Below are positions 1-8,623 of a stretch of 64,000 bases of DNA, in pieces. The notes beneath the pieces are model-generated. The model was not told where the DNA came from and did no database searches. It was given only the letters and a program-made list of their open reading frames with translations. The DNA is from Acidobacteriaceae bacterium KBS 89 (GTDB lineage: Bacteria; Acidobacteriota; Terriglobia; Terriglobales; Acidobacteriaceae): NCBI GenBank assembly GCA_000381605.1, contig KB906756.1, forward strand, positions 620,001 through 684,000. The letters run 5' to 3'. Position 1 is the stretch's first letter, and each line of letters starts with the position of its first letter. The position numbers and the translations under genes were made by a program.

Positions 1-2951
1 TGCTGGCCGACCCCGGCTCGGGCACGCGCCTCGACGCTCCCCTGGGCGTCTTTACTTATCGTGTCGATGTCCGCCAGAAAGGCCAGCCGGACTGGGGTTC
101 GCTGGTGCGGATCCGCAACAAGAAGAAACTGACTCTCGCCGGCCAGTCCATCAGCCCCGCCAAAACTGCCCTTGAGACCGGCGTCCAGGTCTTCCCTGTC
201 AGGATCAACGCCGGCCCGTCGACGGACTACTGGCTGCCCAGTTACTTCACCCAGTGGTATGGTCCGTCCCTGGTCCTGCCCGACGACCGAGTCGCCCAGT
301 TGGATGAGAGTGGCGCCCTCGCTGAACCTGGCACGTATTCCGACAAGAACATCCAAGCGCATCCTGAGCAGAAGGGCGGCTTGTACGAACCTCTTCTGCC
401 CGAGAACATTGAGCTGAAATACGGCAACGAATATGAATTCCGCGTCCGCCTGGGTGATCTTTCCGGCGGTGGCCCCCTCGTCGAAGACGACGAACTCAAT
501 GATGCCCCCGCTACCAGTTCTTCCATCGTCTTCCGGCGCTATGTGGCTCCAAAGCAGCTCAAGTTGGATCCCTCGCCGGCGCAGCCCGATTCCCGCACCG
601 GCGTCTTTTACGATGGAGACTCCATCGATGTTTTTCGTCCCCGCCTTGGCTATCCTGCCCTGCTCTTCACCGAGATGGACACCGGCGACGCCTTTCAAAA
701 ACTTCTCGACGACAAGGCGTTTCTTCATGCTGGCAAGGTGCCTCCCGAAACTATCAAGGAACAGCGCGAGGTCAGCTACTTCGATCCCGACGTCAATCGC
801 ATGCTTGTGATTGTTGAGGTTAAGACTCTTCTGCTCGACAATCTGGACTCCCTCAACCAGCGGGAACCATTCATTCCCCTGTACACCACCTTCCGCGATT
901 TCCCCGACGACCTCGAAGCCGCCTTCAACCTGCAACTGGAATATCGCGACGCCAATGTCATTCACTTCGGCAACAAGATCGATCTCGGCGACCTGAACCT
1001 GTCGCAGACCGACATCGACAACGGCAACACTCTCGTCCTGCCAAAATCGCGCGACATCCGCGTCACCCTCTTCCCCGTCGCTTCCGACAAGGTCGACAAG
1101 CCGGATTACTTCGGCTTCGCGGAGACCCTGTTTGCCAACAAGTTCGCGCGCACCGGTGAGCCCGTGCAGTTCTTCCTCCGCCAGGATGCGACGGAGGAGC
1201 AGAACCTCTTCCGCAAAAACCTTGAGTCCCGGGAACTCCAGGGCATTTACCTGCAACCCGATCCCCCCCAGCTCAACAACCCGGTAACCCTCGTCAGGGT
1301 CACCGTCGAAGGCAAAGAGCTCAGCCAGAGCACCCTTATGCAGCGCCTGGCAGCGCAGTTGGACCTCGTCCCCAACGGCTTAAGCTTGATCGGCAAGCCG
1401 GGGGAACGAATCCAGTTCGGTTGCAGCAGCCGCATCCGACACACCCTCGCGCCCGACAATTCGTCCCTTACCTTCGCTACCCAGGGCGACCTGTTGAACC
1501 ATTGGTTGTGTGTGCTGTCTTTTGAAATCGATCGCGATTGGACCTGGGACGGGATGGACCAGACCGGCATCGAGATCCGCCGCAAGAAACAGTTCACCGG
1601 CGAAGACGCCACGCAGGAAGAAGACAGTGTCGGCTATGTGCGCCTGATTAAGACCGCCAGCAGGGTGGCCACCACCAACCCCGACCGCACTTACACCCGG
1701 GTCGTCTTCGTCGACGCGGTCGAACCTAAGAAATCTCTCGATGTTCCGGCCACCCTCGCGCATCCCTTCCCCAACACCATTGACGTCGAGTACGAGCTGG
1801 TGCCGAACTTTATTCCCAGCGTCGATCCGGCATCCTCCGACAATGAGGCTGCCACCCGCGATCTCCAGCTGCCTACCACCGTCATTCCGGACCAGGTGCT
1901 CAAAATCGTCGGCGCCGGAATTGCACTTTCGCCCTACCAGCACGATCCCGGCTACGCCCAGACTGCCGTCCGCCAGCGTTACCTGTGGCTGGAATTCTCC
2001 GAGCCGGTGAAAGACCCCAACGACACCTGTTTCGGCAGGGTCGTTGGCTATGCTCCCGATCCGCTGCTTAGCTTCCCCAATCCAGATCAATTCGTGGTGC
2101 GTCAGGAAGATCCTCCCCTGGGCATCGATCCCGAGCTGATTCGCGTGATCACCAAGGATCATGGCAATGACAATGCCGGCCTTGACGCAATGCAGTCTAT
2201 GGAAGCGGAAACTGCCAATCCCGAGGAGCCAATGGTGAAGCTTTCGCCGGTGCACTACCTGCTTCCCTTGCCCCCGGGACTGCATGATGAGTCGCCGGAG
2301 CTGTTTGGGTTTTACGTGTACGAGTTTCGCGTAGGCCACACCGATCGCATCTGGTGTACGGCTCAGGGACGCTTTGGGCATCCCACCCGGCTGAACGGCG
2401 TACAGCACCCGGCGCCGCCGCTGAAGTGCCTGGTAGACCGCAAGCCGGCTGGCATTCTGGTCACCGCGCAGTATGCGCAAGCGATCTTCGGAGGAAGGAA
2501 TGTCACCAGCAAGCCTCCCAAGACCGAGATCTGGTGCATGCTCTACGCCCAGGTCAAGCAGGCCGACGCCGCGCAGAACCGCAACATCCTGCTGGCCGAG
2601 ACCAGGGTGGAGTATGTTGCCACTCAGCATCGGGATGTTGCTTCCTTCCTGGTCGCACGCTCCGACATGCCGCCGCAACTCGCCAACAGTATGAACGTTT
2701 CCCTGGACCTGCCGGCGACCGGCAAGGCGCAGTGGTCCGAAGACGAGATTCTGCAACTTTTGGACCAGTTCAATCTATCCCGCACCACTGGCTTAAGCGT
2801 GCTGGCGGTGGAAATGATGCCTCGCTACGACCAGTACATCATCATGTCCAGGCAGACCCCCGACACTTCGGTCTATCCCTTGTCACGACAATTGGGCCAG
2901 TACCGGATTCTGCGCACGTCACCACTCGTGGCTGCTCCTGCAATCTGCTAG
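1..2951 (+). CDS. Very large protein of unknown function, 5'-truncated by the window edge
   Basis: The reading frame is open from base 3 to the TAG ending at 2951 with no stop, so the gene starts left of the window; about 982 residues are visible. A GTG at 105 is in frame, but the same frame codes on both sides of it, so I do not take it as the start. The visible part is acidic, rich in Asp, Pro and aromatic residues, with alternating short hydrophobic stretches that suggest beta-sandwich domains. I see no membrane segment, no catalytic motif and only a few scattered cysteines. Codon use matches the genome. I do not recognise the family. The next 290 bases hold no gene, so it is likely the last gene of its transcript. 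Confidence 0.8.
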   Translation, partial: LADPGSGTRLDAPLGVFTYRVDVRQKGQPDWGSLVRIRNKKKLTLAGQSISPAKTALETGVQVFPVRINAGPSTDYWLPSYFTQWYGPSLVLPDDRVAQLDESGALAEPGTYSDKNIQAHPEQKGGLYEPLLPENIELKYGNEYEFRVRLGDLSGGGPLVEDDELNDAPATSSSIVFRRYVAPKQLKLDPSPAQPDSRTGVFYDGDSIDVFRPRLGYPALLFTEMDTGDAFQKLLDDKAFLHAGKVPPETIKEQREVSYFDPDVNRMLVIVEVKTLLLDNLDSLNQREPFIPLYTTFRDFPDDLEAAFNLQLEYRDANVIHFGNKIDLGDLNLSQTDIDNGNTLVLPKSRDIRVTLFPVASDKVDKPDYFGFAETLFANKFARTGEPVQFFLRQDATEEQNLFRKNLESRELQGIYLQPDPPQLNNPVTLVRVTVEGKELSQSTLMQRLAAQLDLVPNGLSLIGKPGERIQFGCSSRIRHTLAPDNSSLTFATQGDLLNHWLCVLSFEIDRDWTWDGMDQTGIEIRRKKQFTGEDATQEEDSVGYVRLIKTASRVATTNPDRTYTRVVFVDAVEPKKSLDVPATLAHPFPNTIDVEYELVPNFIPSVDPASSDNEAATRDLQLPTTVIPDQVLKIVGAGIALSPYQHDPGYAQTAVRQRYLWLEFSEPVKDPNDTCFGRVVGYAPDPLLSFPNPDQFVVRQEDPPLGIDPELIRVITKDHGNDNAGLDAMQSMEAETANPEEPMVKLSPVHYLLPLPPGLHDESPELFGFYVYEFRVGHTDRIWCTAQGRFGHPTRLNGVQHPAPPLKCLVDRKPAGILVTAQYAQAIFGGRNVTSKPPKTEIWCMLYAQVKQADAAQNRNILLAETRVEYVATQHRDVASFLVARSDMPPQLANSMNVSLDLPATGKAQWSEDEILQLLDQFNLSRTTGLSVLAVEMMPRYDQYIIMSRQTPDTSVYPLSRQLGQYRILRTSPLVAAPAIC

Positions 2952-3238
2952 TCTCAACGCAAAACGGTTGGCCTGATGGAATATCCTTCTCCGCCATTGT
3001 GGGTCGGTTCGGGAGTAGCGCATCAAGACCATGCATCGGGAATATCTTCCGAAAGAACTTCGGCAACAAGTGCAAACCCGAACTACCGATACATGAACTG
3101 CGGGCCAGCCACAAGCCTCAAAGCCATTGCTGCCCAGGCGCGAGGCCTGTTCCTCCGCTTGGATCAATACAACACGCACCTGGCTTAGGAGAGCTTGTCG
3201 AAGAAGAGATAAATGGCGGCAATCGGTGATTGGTGTAG

Positions 3239-3661
3239 TTAAAGTTTGGCGGCGGTGGCGTTGGTGTGGAGGACAGCCTGCCAATTTCCCGAGTGTCGAA
3301 CCCATGTGGTGGAGTCGTTGAATTCGCCAATCTCTTTGTCGGAGCCGCAGGCCACGTCCATATGGACGGGATAGACGATGATGGCGATGTCGGGAGTGAT
3401 CATCCGCGTCTGGTGGCTATGGATGGTAAAGCTGTTCACTGTGCAGGATTTGAGAAAGCCGAGGATTTGGTCGCGGGTGGAAATTGTGTCTTCGACCTCG
3501 AGGAAACCGGAAGCGAGGAGGGACTCGACTGTGGCTAGATCGTGGGCGTGGATGGCGGTGCGGATTTTGATCTCCTGAAGGTAGATGGGATCCTCCTGGG
3601 CGAAGAGCGTGGAAGGCAGGAGAAAAAGGGCTGCAAGCAGGAAGTACAAGATTAGGCGCAT
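3239..3661 (-). CDS. Secreted NTF2-like (DUF4440/SnoaL-type) protein
   Basis: 140 residues from the ATG at 3661. I chose it because an Arg followed by a hydrophobic run and a Leu-Phe-Ala-Gln cleavage-like site (about residues 1-21) makes a clean signal peptide; the frame stays open upstream, but that part is basic and untypical. The mature part has the layout of small cone-shaped NTF2-like proteins: an N-terminal helix with a loop like 'HAHDLATVESLLASGF', then strands ending in 'STTWVRHSGNWQAVLHT', typical of DUF4440 proteins. Members include enzymes and ligand binders, so the substrate cannot be named. A second, cytoplasmic NTF2-like protein lies at 37900. Confidence 0.72.
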   Translation of the reverse strand: MRLILYFLLAALFLLPSTLFAQEDPIYLQEIKIRTAIHAHDLATVESLLASGFLEVEDTISTRDQILGFLKSCTVNSFTIHSHQTRMITPDIAIIVYPVHMDVACGSDKEIGEFNDSTTWVRHSGNWQAVLHTNATAAKL

Positions 3662-4057
3662 GGTGGATTGTAGGCTATGGGTGCGGAATCGAGGAACTTG
3701 CCAAAAACCGGACTTTACGGGCAGTTCGCCTAACGGTAGCCGCTGCGCACTGTCCCTCCACACTCTGGGTCTTTGTAGACGCGAGCGGTCGCGCCTTTCG
3801 CGTTTCATCGCGAAGGTTGAATGCGTGCGGGGCTCCAATTTGCCAAGATCGCGACAATCCAGAGAAACACGCTACCCCGCGGCGGTCGTGCATCCATATC
3901 TCTCCCAAATGGAATCTCTCCCAAACCCATTGGAGACGCACTCTAGACTGCAGTTGCACCTGTGGTCGGCCCGCGAAGGTGGATGCGCCTTGCATCTGCG
4001 GAAGGCCCGTGGCACCATCATGGTGCACTCCGTGGACGCACTGCGAGGAGAGAGCAA

Positions 4058-4447
4058 GTGAGCGAGGAGATTTGCAACTGCGGTCATCGCAAATCGCAAC
4101 ATAAAGCCATCGTGTGCGGTTGGTGGAACTGCCATTGCAAGCAGTTTGAACCCCTCACGCTAGAGCCGAAGCAAGAGCGGAAGCCATCCGAAGAGTCTCC
4201 TTATGCGGGTGACATCATCAGTGCCGATGTTGCGGCACAGGAAGTCATCAGTACCGATGTTGCGGCCCAGGAAGTCGAACAATTGCGATCCAAGCTCCGT
4301 GCCGCCCAGGAAGAGATCGGGAGGCTCAAACAGCTTCAAGATGGAAATCACATCCTGGCAAATCGGCTTGGCGCTGAAAACAACCTGATGAGGGAGGCGC
4401 TGTCCGAAATAAAGAGGCTCGTCGAAACAATACTCGCACGGCCATAG
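4058..4447 (+). CDS. Small Cys/His-rich putative zinc-binding protein with coiled coil
   Basis: 129 residues from a GTG at 4058, preceded seven bases upstream by AGGAG at 4046-4050, which decides the start. The first 30 residues hold Cys6, Cys8, His10, His15, Cys20, Cys25 and Cys27 in a CxC-GH...C-x4-CxC arrangement that looks like a small zinc knuckle. Residues about 75-129 form an amphipathic heptad region likely to be a coiled coil. Between them a 10-residue unit is exactly doubled (see the repeat at 4217). I do not know the family; metal-dependent oligomeric or nucleic-acid binding is a guess. It stands alone in a gene-poor stretch. Confidence 0.6.
   Translation: MSEEICNCGHRKSQHKAIVCGWWNCHCKQFEPLTLEPKQERKPSEESPYAGDIISADVAAQEVISTDVAAQEVEQLRSKLRAAQEEIGRLKQLQDGNHILANRLGAENNLMREALSEIKRLVETILARP
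4217..4276 (+). repeat. Tandem in-frame duplication of a 30-base unit
   Basis: Two adjacent 30-base units (4217-4246 and 4247-4276) differ at only two positions and encode ISADVAAQEV and ISTDVAAQEV inside the Cys/His-rich protein. The unit preserves the frame and joins the metal-binding head to the coiled coil, so it looks like a recent slippage-type linker expansion. Confidence 0.8.
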
Positions 4448-5092
4448 AGTAGTTGCTGTAACCCACAGCGCAAACGCCAGAGCCTACGATTCAAAACCTC
4501 GTAATGACGGCTCCAGGCTGGAGACCGCTGTTGGAGGTGCTTACTCCGGCCTCTGCTGTGGGAACAGTTGCCACGACGATTTTTGCATTTCGCTCTGCTG
4601 GCACTCAACGGAACTGAGCCCAACATTCGCTTTAACCTCGATTACCGCGTCCGACGATTTGTCGGAGGGCCTCGACTGCCAGGCTGGGGGGCTCACATTT
4701 AAATTCGGGTGCCTCATCTTCGCATCGGTTTTATCGTCGATAGGGGGGCATTCTCGCAAAAGCGCGCGAACCCTACCCACAAACTGTCGCCCAACGCGCA
4801 CAAGGGGGTTTGGGGAAACTTCAACCGAACTTGCCGAAAAGCCGACGTTTGGGGAACTACGGGATAACTCCGGTTTGCCCGCTATTCGGGTGCAATCCTG
4901 AGGCTTCGCTGCGGAAGGCACGGATGGAAGCGCAGCGGGTGATTGCCGAGATTCAGAAAGTTGGCTGATGCGTCGCCGGACGGCATAATTAATTGGCGAC
5001 CACCAGAAGATTGCAGATTTGCTGGTGGCAATATCGGTATACTCCATCTGATTAATTCATGATGTAAATACTCTCATTTCACGAAGGGCAGC
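4448..5092 (+). other. Gene-poor 645-base stretch, no supported gene
   Basis: I see no convincing gene. An open frame without a start codon runs from 4744 to a TGA at 4966-4968 (74 codons); its last part reads as a plausible charged helix (EASLRKARMEAQRVIAEIQK), so it could be the tail of a decayed gene. A 168-codon frame on the opposite strand (4541-5047) is low-complexity and antisense to it. A small inverted repeat with arms CCACCAG/CTGGTGG lies near 5000-5028. The codon use is unlike the neighbouring housekeeping genes. Confidence 0.4.
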
Positions 5093-5800
5093 TTGAAGCG
5101 ATCCGAGATCAATCTGTTTATCGCCGAGGCGGCCGACTTTTTTGAAGCGAATCATTTCTCGCTTCCCCCGTTCGCAAGTTGGAGTCCCGACATGTGGCGC
5201 CAACGAGGGCGTGAGGCCGACGGGATCCGACACAGCCATCTCGGTTGGGATGTCACAGACTTTAACTCAGGCGCCTTTGCGTCATGTGGGCTTACACTTT
5301 TTACGCTTCGGAATGGTGGCGACCATCATCAGTCCTATGCTGAAAAGATAATGATGGTTCGTAAGCACCAGGTCACACCCCTGCACTGTCATCACCGAAA
5401 AACGGAGGACATCATCAACCGCGGCTGCACTGGCTCAGCCGGAGATTTGGTTGTGCAGTTATATGAGTCAACACAGGGTGGCGGTCTTGCTGATTCGGCT
5501 GTCAGCGTTGTGTGCGATGGCATCACGCGATACGCCGAGCCAGGTGGTCTCATTCTATTGAGGCCCGGCGAATCGATCACTCTCCCGCCCCGTCTTTACC
5601 ACACTTTCCATGCAGTCAACGGCGATGCTCTCATCGGCGAGGTCTCTTCGGTCAACAACGATGCCAACGATAATCACTTTTATCTGCCCATGCCGAGGTT
5701 TCCGGTGATTGTGGAAGATGAGCCCCCTTTTCGGTTACTTTGCACAGAATATTCAAGGCTGAATCTGCCACCTGTACTAGACGACACTCGCAGCGATTGA
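5093..5800 (+). CDS. D-lyxose ketol-isomerase (cupin family)
   Basis: 235 residues. The start is TTG at 5093: the family begins MKRSEIN, no ATG or GTG exists between it and the in-frame stop at 5060-5062, and an AAGGG lies just upstream. D-lyxose isomerases are single-domain cupins that interconvert D-lyxose and D-xylulose, often D-mannose and D-fructose too, using a divalent metal such as Mn2+. The expected ligands are visible: His98, His100 and Glu105 in the HCHHRKTED motif, and a late His in LPPRLYHTFH (about 170-173). Length and ends fit the family. It acts in the cytoplasm. A fragment of a secreted protein follows 24 bases later, so the two may once have formed a sugar-use unit. Confidence 0.88.
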   Translation: MKRSEINLFIAEAADFFEANHFSLPPFASWSPDMWRQRGREADGIRHSHLGWDVTDFNSGAFASCGLTLFTLRNGGDHHQSYAEKIMMVRKHQVTPLHCHHRKTEDIINRGCTGSAGDLVVQLYESTQGGGLADSAVSVVCDGITRYAEPGGLILLRPGESITLPPRLYHTFHAVNGDALIGEVSSVNNDANDNHFYLPMPRFPVIVEDEPPFRLLCTEYSRLNLPPVLDDTRSD

Positions 5801-5824
5801 GATTTGCAACGAAGGAGTTTCATT

Positions 5825-6046
5825 TTGGAAGGATCCATTTCACAAAGGACGTTTATGGCCCTAAGTGGTGCTGCTCTTGGCCATTCTCTGTTTCATGCGG
5901 AAACACATCAGCGCGCCGTGGAGACTCCGTACAAGTACAACAAATTGGTGCTGCGCCTATCTGGAAAGTTGAAGATCAGTCTCGAGGAACAACGCACTTT
6001 GATGCGCCACGAGTATATCCGCACCACCCTCGGCTACGGCGCCTAG
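5825..6046 (+). pseudogene. Truncated remnant of a secreted protein, possibly a GH43-type glycosidase
   Basis: An AAGGAG at 5812-5817 precedes a TTG at 5825 and a frame of 73 codons. Residues 1-25 look like a signal sequence (Gln-Arg-Thr-Phe, then a hydrophobic stretch ending in Ala). The following PYKYNKLVLRLSGK resembles the start of the mature domain in secreted family-43-like glycosyl hydrolases, which run to several hundred residues. Here the frame leaves any recognisable sequence after about residue 50 and stops at 6044-6046. I read it as the 5' stump of a gene broken by deletion or rearrangement. The GH43 link is from memory of short motifs only. Confidence 0.45.
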
Positions 6047-6285
6047 TCGAAGGCTGAGACGGGCCGCGCAGCTAACGCGAGGGTTGTTGAGTAAAAGAGC
6101 GTGAGGTAGACAGGCGCTGGAACTGTAGCTACATCAGTCCGAAGGTCGACATCGTGAAGCTGCCGTCCCTCGCACACTTCTGCATCAAAAACGAGGCACG
6201 GGACTATATGGAACGGAGCCAGCCGTCATTAGCTTGCCCTTATTCTGCCGTCGAGTTTTTCGGAATCTCGTAAGTTATAGATTTA
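6047..6285 (+). other. Intergenic stretch between the broken gene and tRNA-Arg(ACG)
   Basis: No gene is seen. The last 17 bases (6269-6285) match 14 of 17 bases at the same place beside the second tRNA-Arg (14569-14585). Confidence 0.5.
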
Positions 6286-6362
6286 TGGTGCGCCCGGAAG
6301 GAGTCGAACCTCCGACCTACTGGTTCGTAGCCAGTTGCTCTATCCAGCTGAGCTACGGGCGC
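6286..6362 (-). tRNA. tRNA-Arg, anticodon ACG
   Basis: 77 nt including an encoded CCA (TGG at 6286-6288 on the plus strand). The acceptor arms GCGCCCG and CGGGCGC pair perfectly, and the T arm carries GGTTCGACTCC. The anticodon stem ACTGG/CCAGT encloses the loop CTACGAA, giving ACG, which reads CGN Arg codons after A34-to-inosine editing. The gene differs at 7 of 77 positions from the tRNA-Arg at 14586, in the same orientation, with the glycan genes in between. Confidence 0.97.
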
Positions 6363-6454
6363 ACATTGCAGGGGATGCAACTTGTTAAAGATAACGGAAT
6401 TCAGTGCTAAGGGCAATAAGGCACCGTGGCCGGCCCTCGAAAGGTCGGTACGGT

Positions 6455-7462
6455 TCAGCCATTCGAATTCTCAAACGGAAACACAGGATAGTGATTTTGA
6501 AGGGACCTCTGACGAATTGCCCTTTGGACCCATTTCAGCCGCCAAAGGATCTTTGACCAAACCACCTCTATCGGCATCAGTAGCAGGTCCAACGGATGTT
6601 TTCTGCTCCAGAAAGACAGAATTGACCAGGTCTGCCGCAGATCCAGAGAGGCAGCTGCCTCCCCTATCAGAAACACGACATAGCGGCGAATCCCTTTGTC
6701 AATTGTCTCGCCCTGTTCCGGGTGAGCCCTCTTCATCTCCGCCGCGACAAGTTTGAAGGAACGAAGCATGCGGACCCGATCGCTGGACATTCTGCCGGAA
6801 ACCACACGATATCCGGTCAGGTATTCGGGAATCAGACCGAACCTGTATCGCATCGCAATGCGGTAATACAGCAACATATCTTCGCATCCGTGGGCTCCCG
6901 CACTACGAAGCCCGGAGTCAAATCCACCGGCCGCAATCAGAGCTTGTCTGCGAATTACGGGTGAGCTCCCATGGCCCACGAAGTTCCCAAGCAGGATCTG
7001 CGCTAAAACATCGCCTTCAATGCCGAGTCCGTCCACAGCGTATCGTATTCGGTTGTGCTGATCGATCACAACCCACCACGTGTACACGAGACCCATACGT
7101 TCGCCTCCGGCGAGCAACAGGGATACCTGCTTCTCGATCTTGCTAAGCTCCCATAAGTCATCTGCGTCCACGAAAGCGATGAAGTCCGACCGGGCTGCCT
7201 GCCACCCCTTGTTGCGCGCTGCTGCCACGCCTGCATTCTCCTGGCGTAACAACATCACTCGCTGATCATCCCGAGCATGGGCAAGCACCAACGATGGAGT
7301 TCCGTCCGTGGACCCGTCATCCACGACAAGTATTTCAAGATTGCGGTACGTCTGCCGCCTGACGCTTAGGAGTGTGTCGTCGAGAGTATCTTGAGCGTTG
7401 AATGCAGGGATCACCACGCTGACCAGCGGGGAGTCCGATTCGTCGATGCCTTCTGTGACCAC
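6455..7462 (-). CDS. Family 2 glycosyltransferase
   Basis: 335 residues from a GTG at 7462, 19 bases after the stop of the upstream gene; the frame runs further upstream but only as antisense-like sequence inside the neighbour. It has a GT-A fold core: SVVIPAFN near residue 14, VVDDGSTDGT, and the nucleotide/metal motif FVDADD, then the acceptor-side HGCED. The family moves a sugar from an activated nucleotide to an acceptor at the inner membrane face. No strong membrane span is seen. It is a clear paralogue of the next gene (shared VY.WW..ID, GCED and GYR motifs), so the pair arose by tandem duplication and probably acts in one surface-glycan pathway. Donor and acceptor cannot be read. Confidence 0.85.
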   Translation of the reverse strand: MVTEGIDESDSPLVSVVIPAFNAQDTLDDTLLSVRRQTYRNLEILVVDDGSTDGTPSLVLAHARDDQRVMLLRQENAGVAAARNKGWQAARSDFIAFVDADDLWELSKIEKQVSLLLAGGERMGLVYTWWVVIDQHNRIRYAVDGLGIEGDVLAQILLGNFVGHGSSPVIRRQALIAAGGFDSGLRSAGAHGCEDMLLYYRIAMRYRFGLIPEYLTGYRVVSGRMSSDRVRMLRSFKLVAAEMKRAHPEQGETIDKGIRRYVVFLIGEAAASLDLRQTWSILSFWSRKHPLDLLLMPIEVVWSKILWRLKWVQRAIRQRSLQNHYPVFPFENSNG

Positions 7463-7481
7463 GGAGCCCCCGGACAGAAAC

Positions 7482-8498
7482 CTACCTAGGAGGAAATGAA
7501 TAGATCGAATCGTACGGGAGAAGTGGCTCTGGAATGTCCTCCGGGTGAATATTCTCGTTCGGCAACATGGTCTCCACAGCCTGTTTGCTCCGTCCTCGCG
7601 ATAGAAGCATCCGGAGCACGTGCGGTGCCACCGCAAGGCTAAGTGACCATCCTGACCGGAATGCCCACCGAAATGCATCAAACATCCGCCCTGACCAGAA
7701 CGACATACCCGCAAGATACAGCGCGAACTGGCGATTTGAGATCTTCCACACCCTGCTCTCAATATCAGGCCTGAGTTGCTGCATCTGTTGAATGACTAGC
7801 TCCTTGGAGCGCCACATCGTATTGCATGCGGTGCTCATGCTTCCTGGCAGACGTCTGTAACCGAGAAGTATCTCCGGAACAACAGCGACGTCATAGCGGC
7901 TCGCGATCCGCAGGACCAACTCCCAATCCTCGCACCCGCCGGCACCGGCAGCGGCAAGTGTAGGGTCGTACCCCCCGGCTTCCACTACGCAACGTTTTCG
8001 AAACAGTGGGACACTGGCATTGCCCGTGAAATTGATCTGAACAAGAGCCTCAAAAGCTTCTCCCTCCACCATCCAACGCGGCGATCGATCCAGAATCGCA
8101 CTACGGCCATCGATCCATGCCCACCAGCAGTAGACAAAACCCGTCGCGTCCCCAGCCTCGAGCAGACGCCGAACCTGTCGTTCGATCTTCGTCGGCTGCC
8201 ACAAGTCATCGGCGTCGAGAGTGGCGATCAATTCGCCCCGGGCCTCCTCGATACAGCGGTTTCGTGCTGAGGCTACCCCGCCGTTAAGCTGGCGAAGGAC
8301 GCGGACGCGTGAATCCTTTGCCGCATAGAGTTCCAGAACCCCGAGACTTCCGTCGCTCGATCCGTCGTCAATCGCGAGTACCTCGAGATGAGGATAGGTT
8401 TGGCATAGCGCTGATTCGAGCGCCTGGCCTACATACTCGGCGCCGTTGTACACAGGTACGATCACGGAAACCAACGTACCATATTCTAATGTGGTCAT
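7482..8498 (-). CDS. Family 2 glycosyltransferase
   Basis: 338 residues from ATG at 8498. The N-terminal GT-A domain shows SVIVPVYNG (about residue 10), AIDDGSSDGS, ARNRCIEEA and the metal-binding TLDADD, followed by GGCEDWEL, which contains the likely catalytic acid region. The C-terminal third is helical and may lie on the membrane. It is transcribed with the paralogous transferase downstream and divergently from the GalE-type epimerase at 8624; the 125-base gap should hold both promoters. The likely role is adding one sugar of an exported polysaccharide or glycolipid. The substrate is unknown. Confidence 0.88.
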   Translation of the reverse strand: MTTLEYGTLVSVIVPVYNGAEYVGQALESALCQTYPHLEVLAIDDGSSDGSLGVLELYAAKDSRVRVLRQLNGGVASARNRCIEEARGELIATLDADDLWQPTKIERQVRRLLEAGDATGFVYCWWAWIDGRSAILDRSPRWMVEGEAFEALVQINFTGNASVPLFRKRCVVEAGGYDPTLAAAGAGGCEDWELVLRIASRYDVAVVPEILLGYRRLPGSMSTACNTMWRSKELVIQQMQQLRPDIESRVWKISNRQFALYLAGMSFWSGRMFDAFRWAFRSGWSLSLAVAPHVLRMLLSRGRSKQAVETMLPNENIHPEDIPEPLLPYDSIYSFPPR

Positions 8499-8623
8499 CT
8501 CTTTGAGGTTTATAGTAATTCAGGGAGTCGTCCGCCCCTTGCCGGATGGCAGGTCCGGGCACTGCCCATATGTAATTCAGACACAGCAGGCTCGGCGACC
8601 GGGTCAATGCGTGCGAGCCGCCA

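Noticed and set aside
1380..2756. 458-codon frame on the minus strand inside the giant protein gene
   Set aside because: It is fully antisense to a frame with better composition, has no ribosome site or recognisable domain, and long antisense frames are expected at this GC content.
4744..4968. 74-codon frame ending in a plausible helix
   Set aside because: It has no start codon after the preceding TAG and no recognisable relative; kept only as a note on possible gene decay.
4541..5047. 168-codon minus-strand frame in the gene-poor stretch
   Set aside because: Ser/Pro-rich with no motif, no ribosome site, and antisense to another weak frame; not supported.
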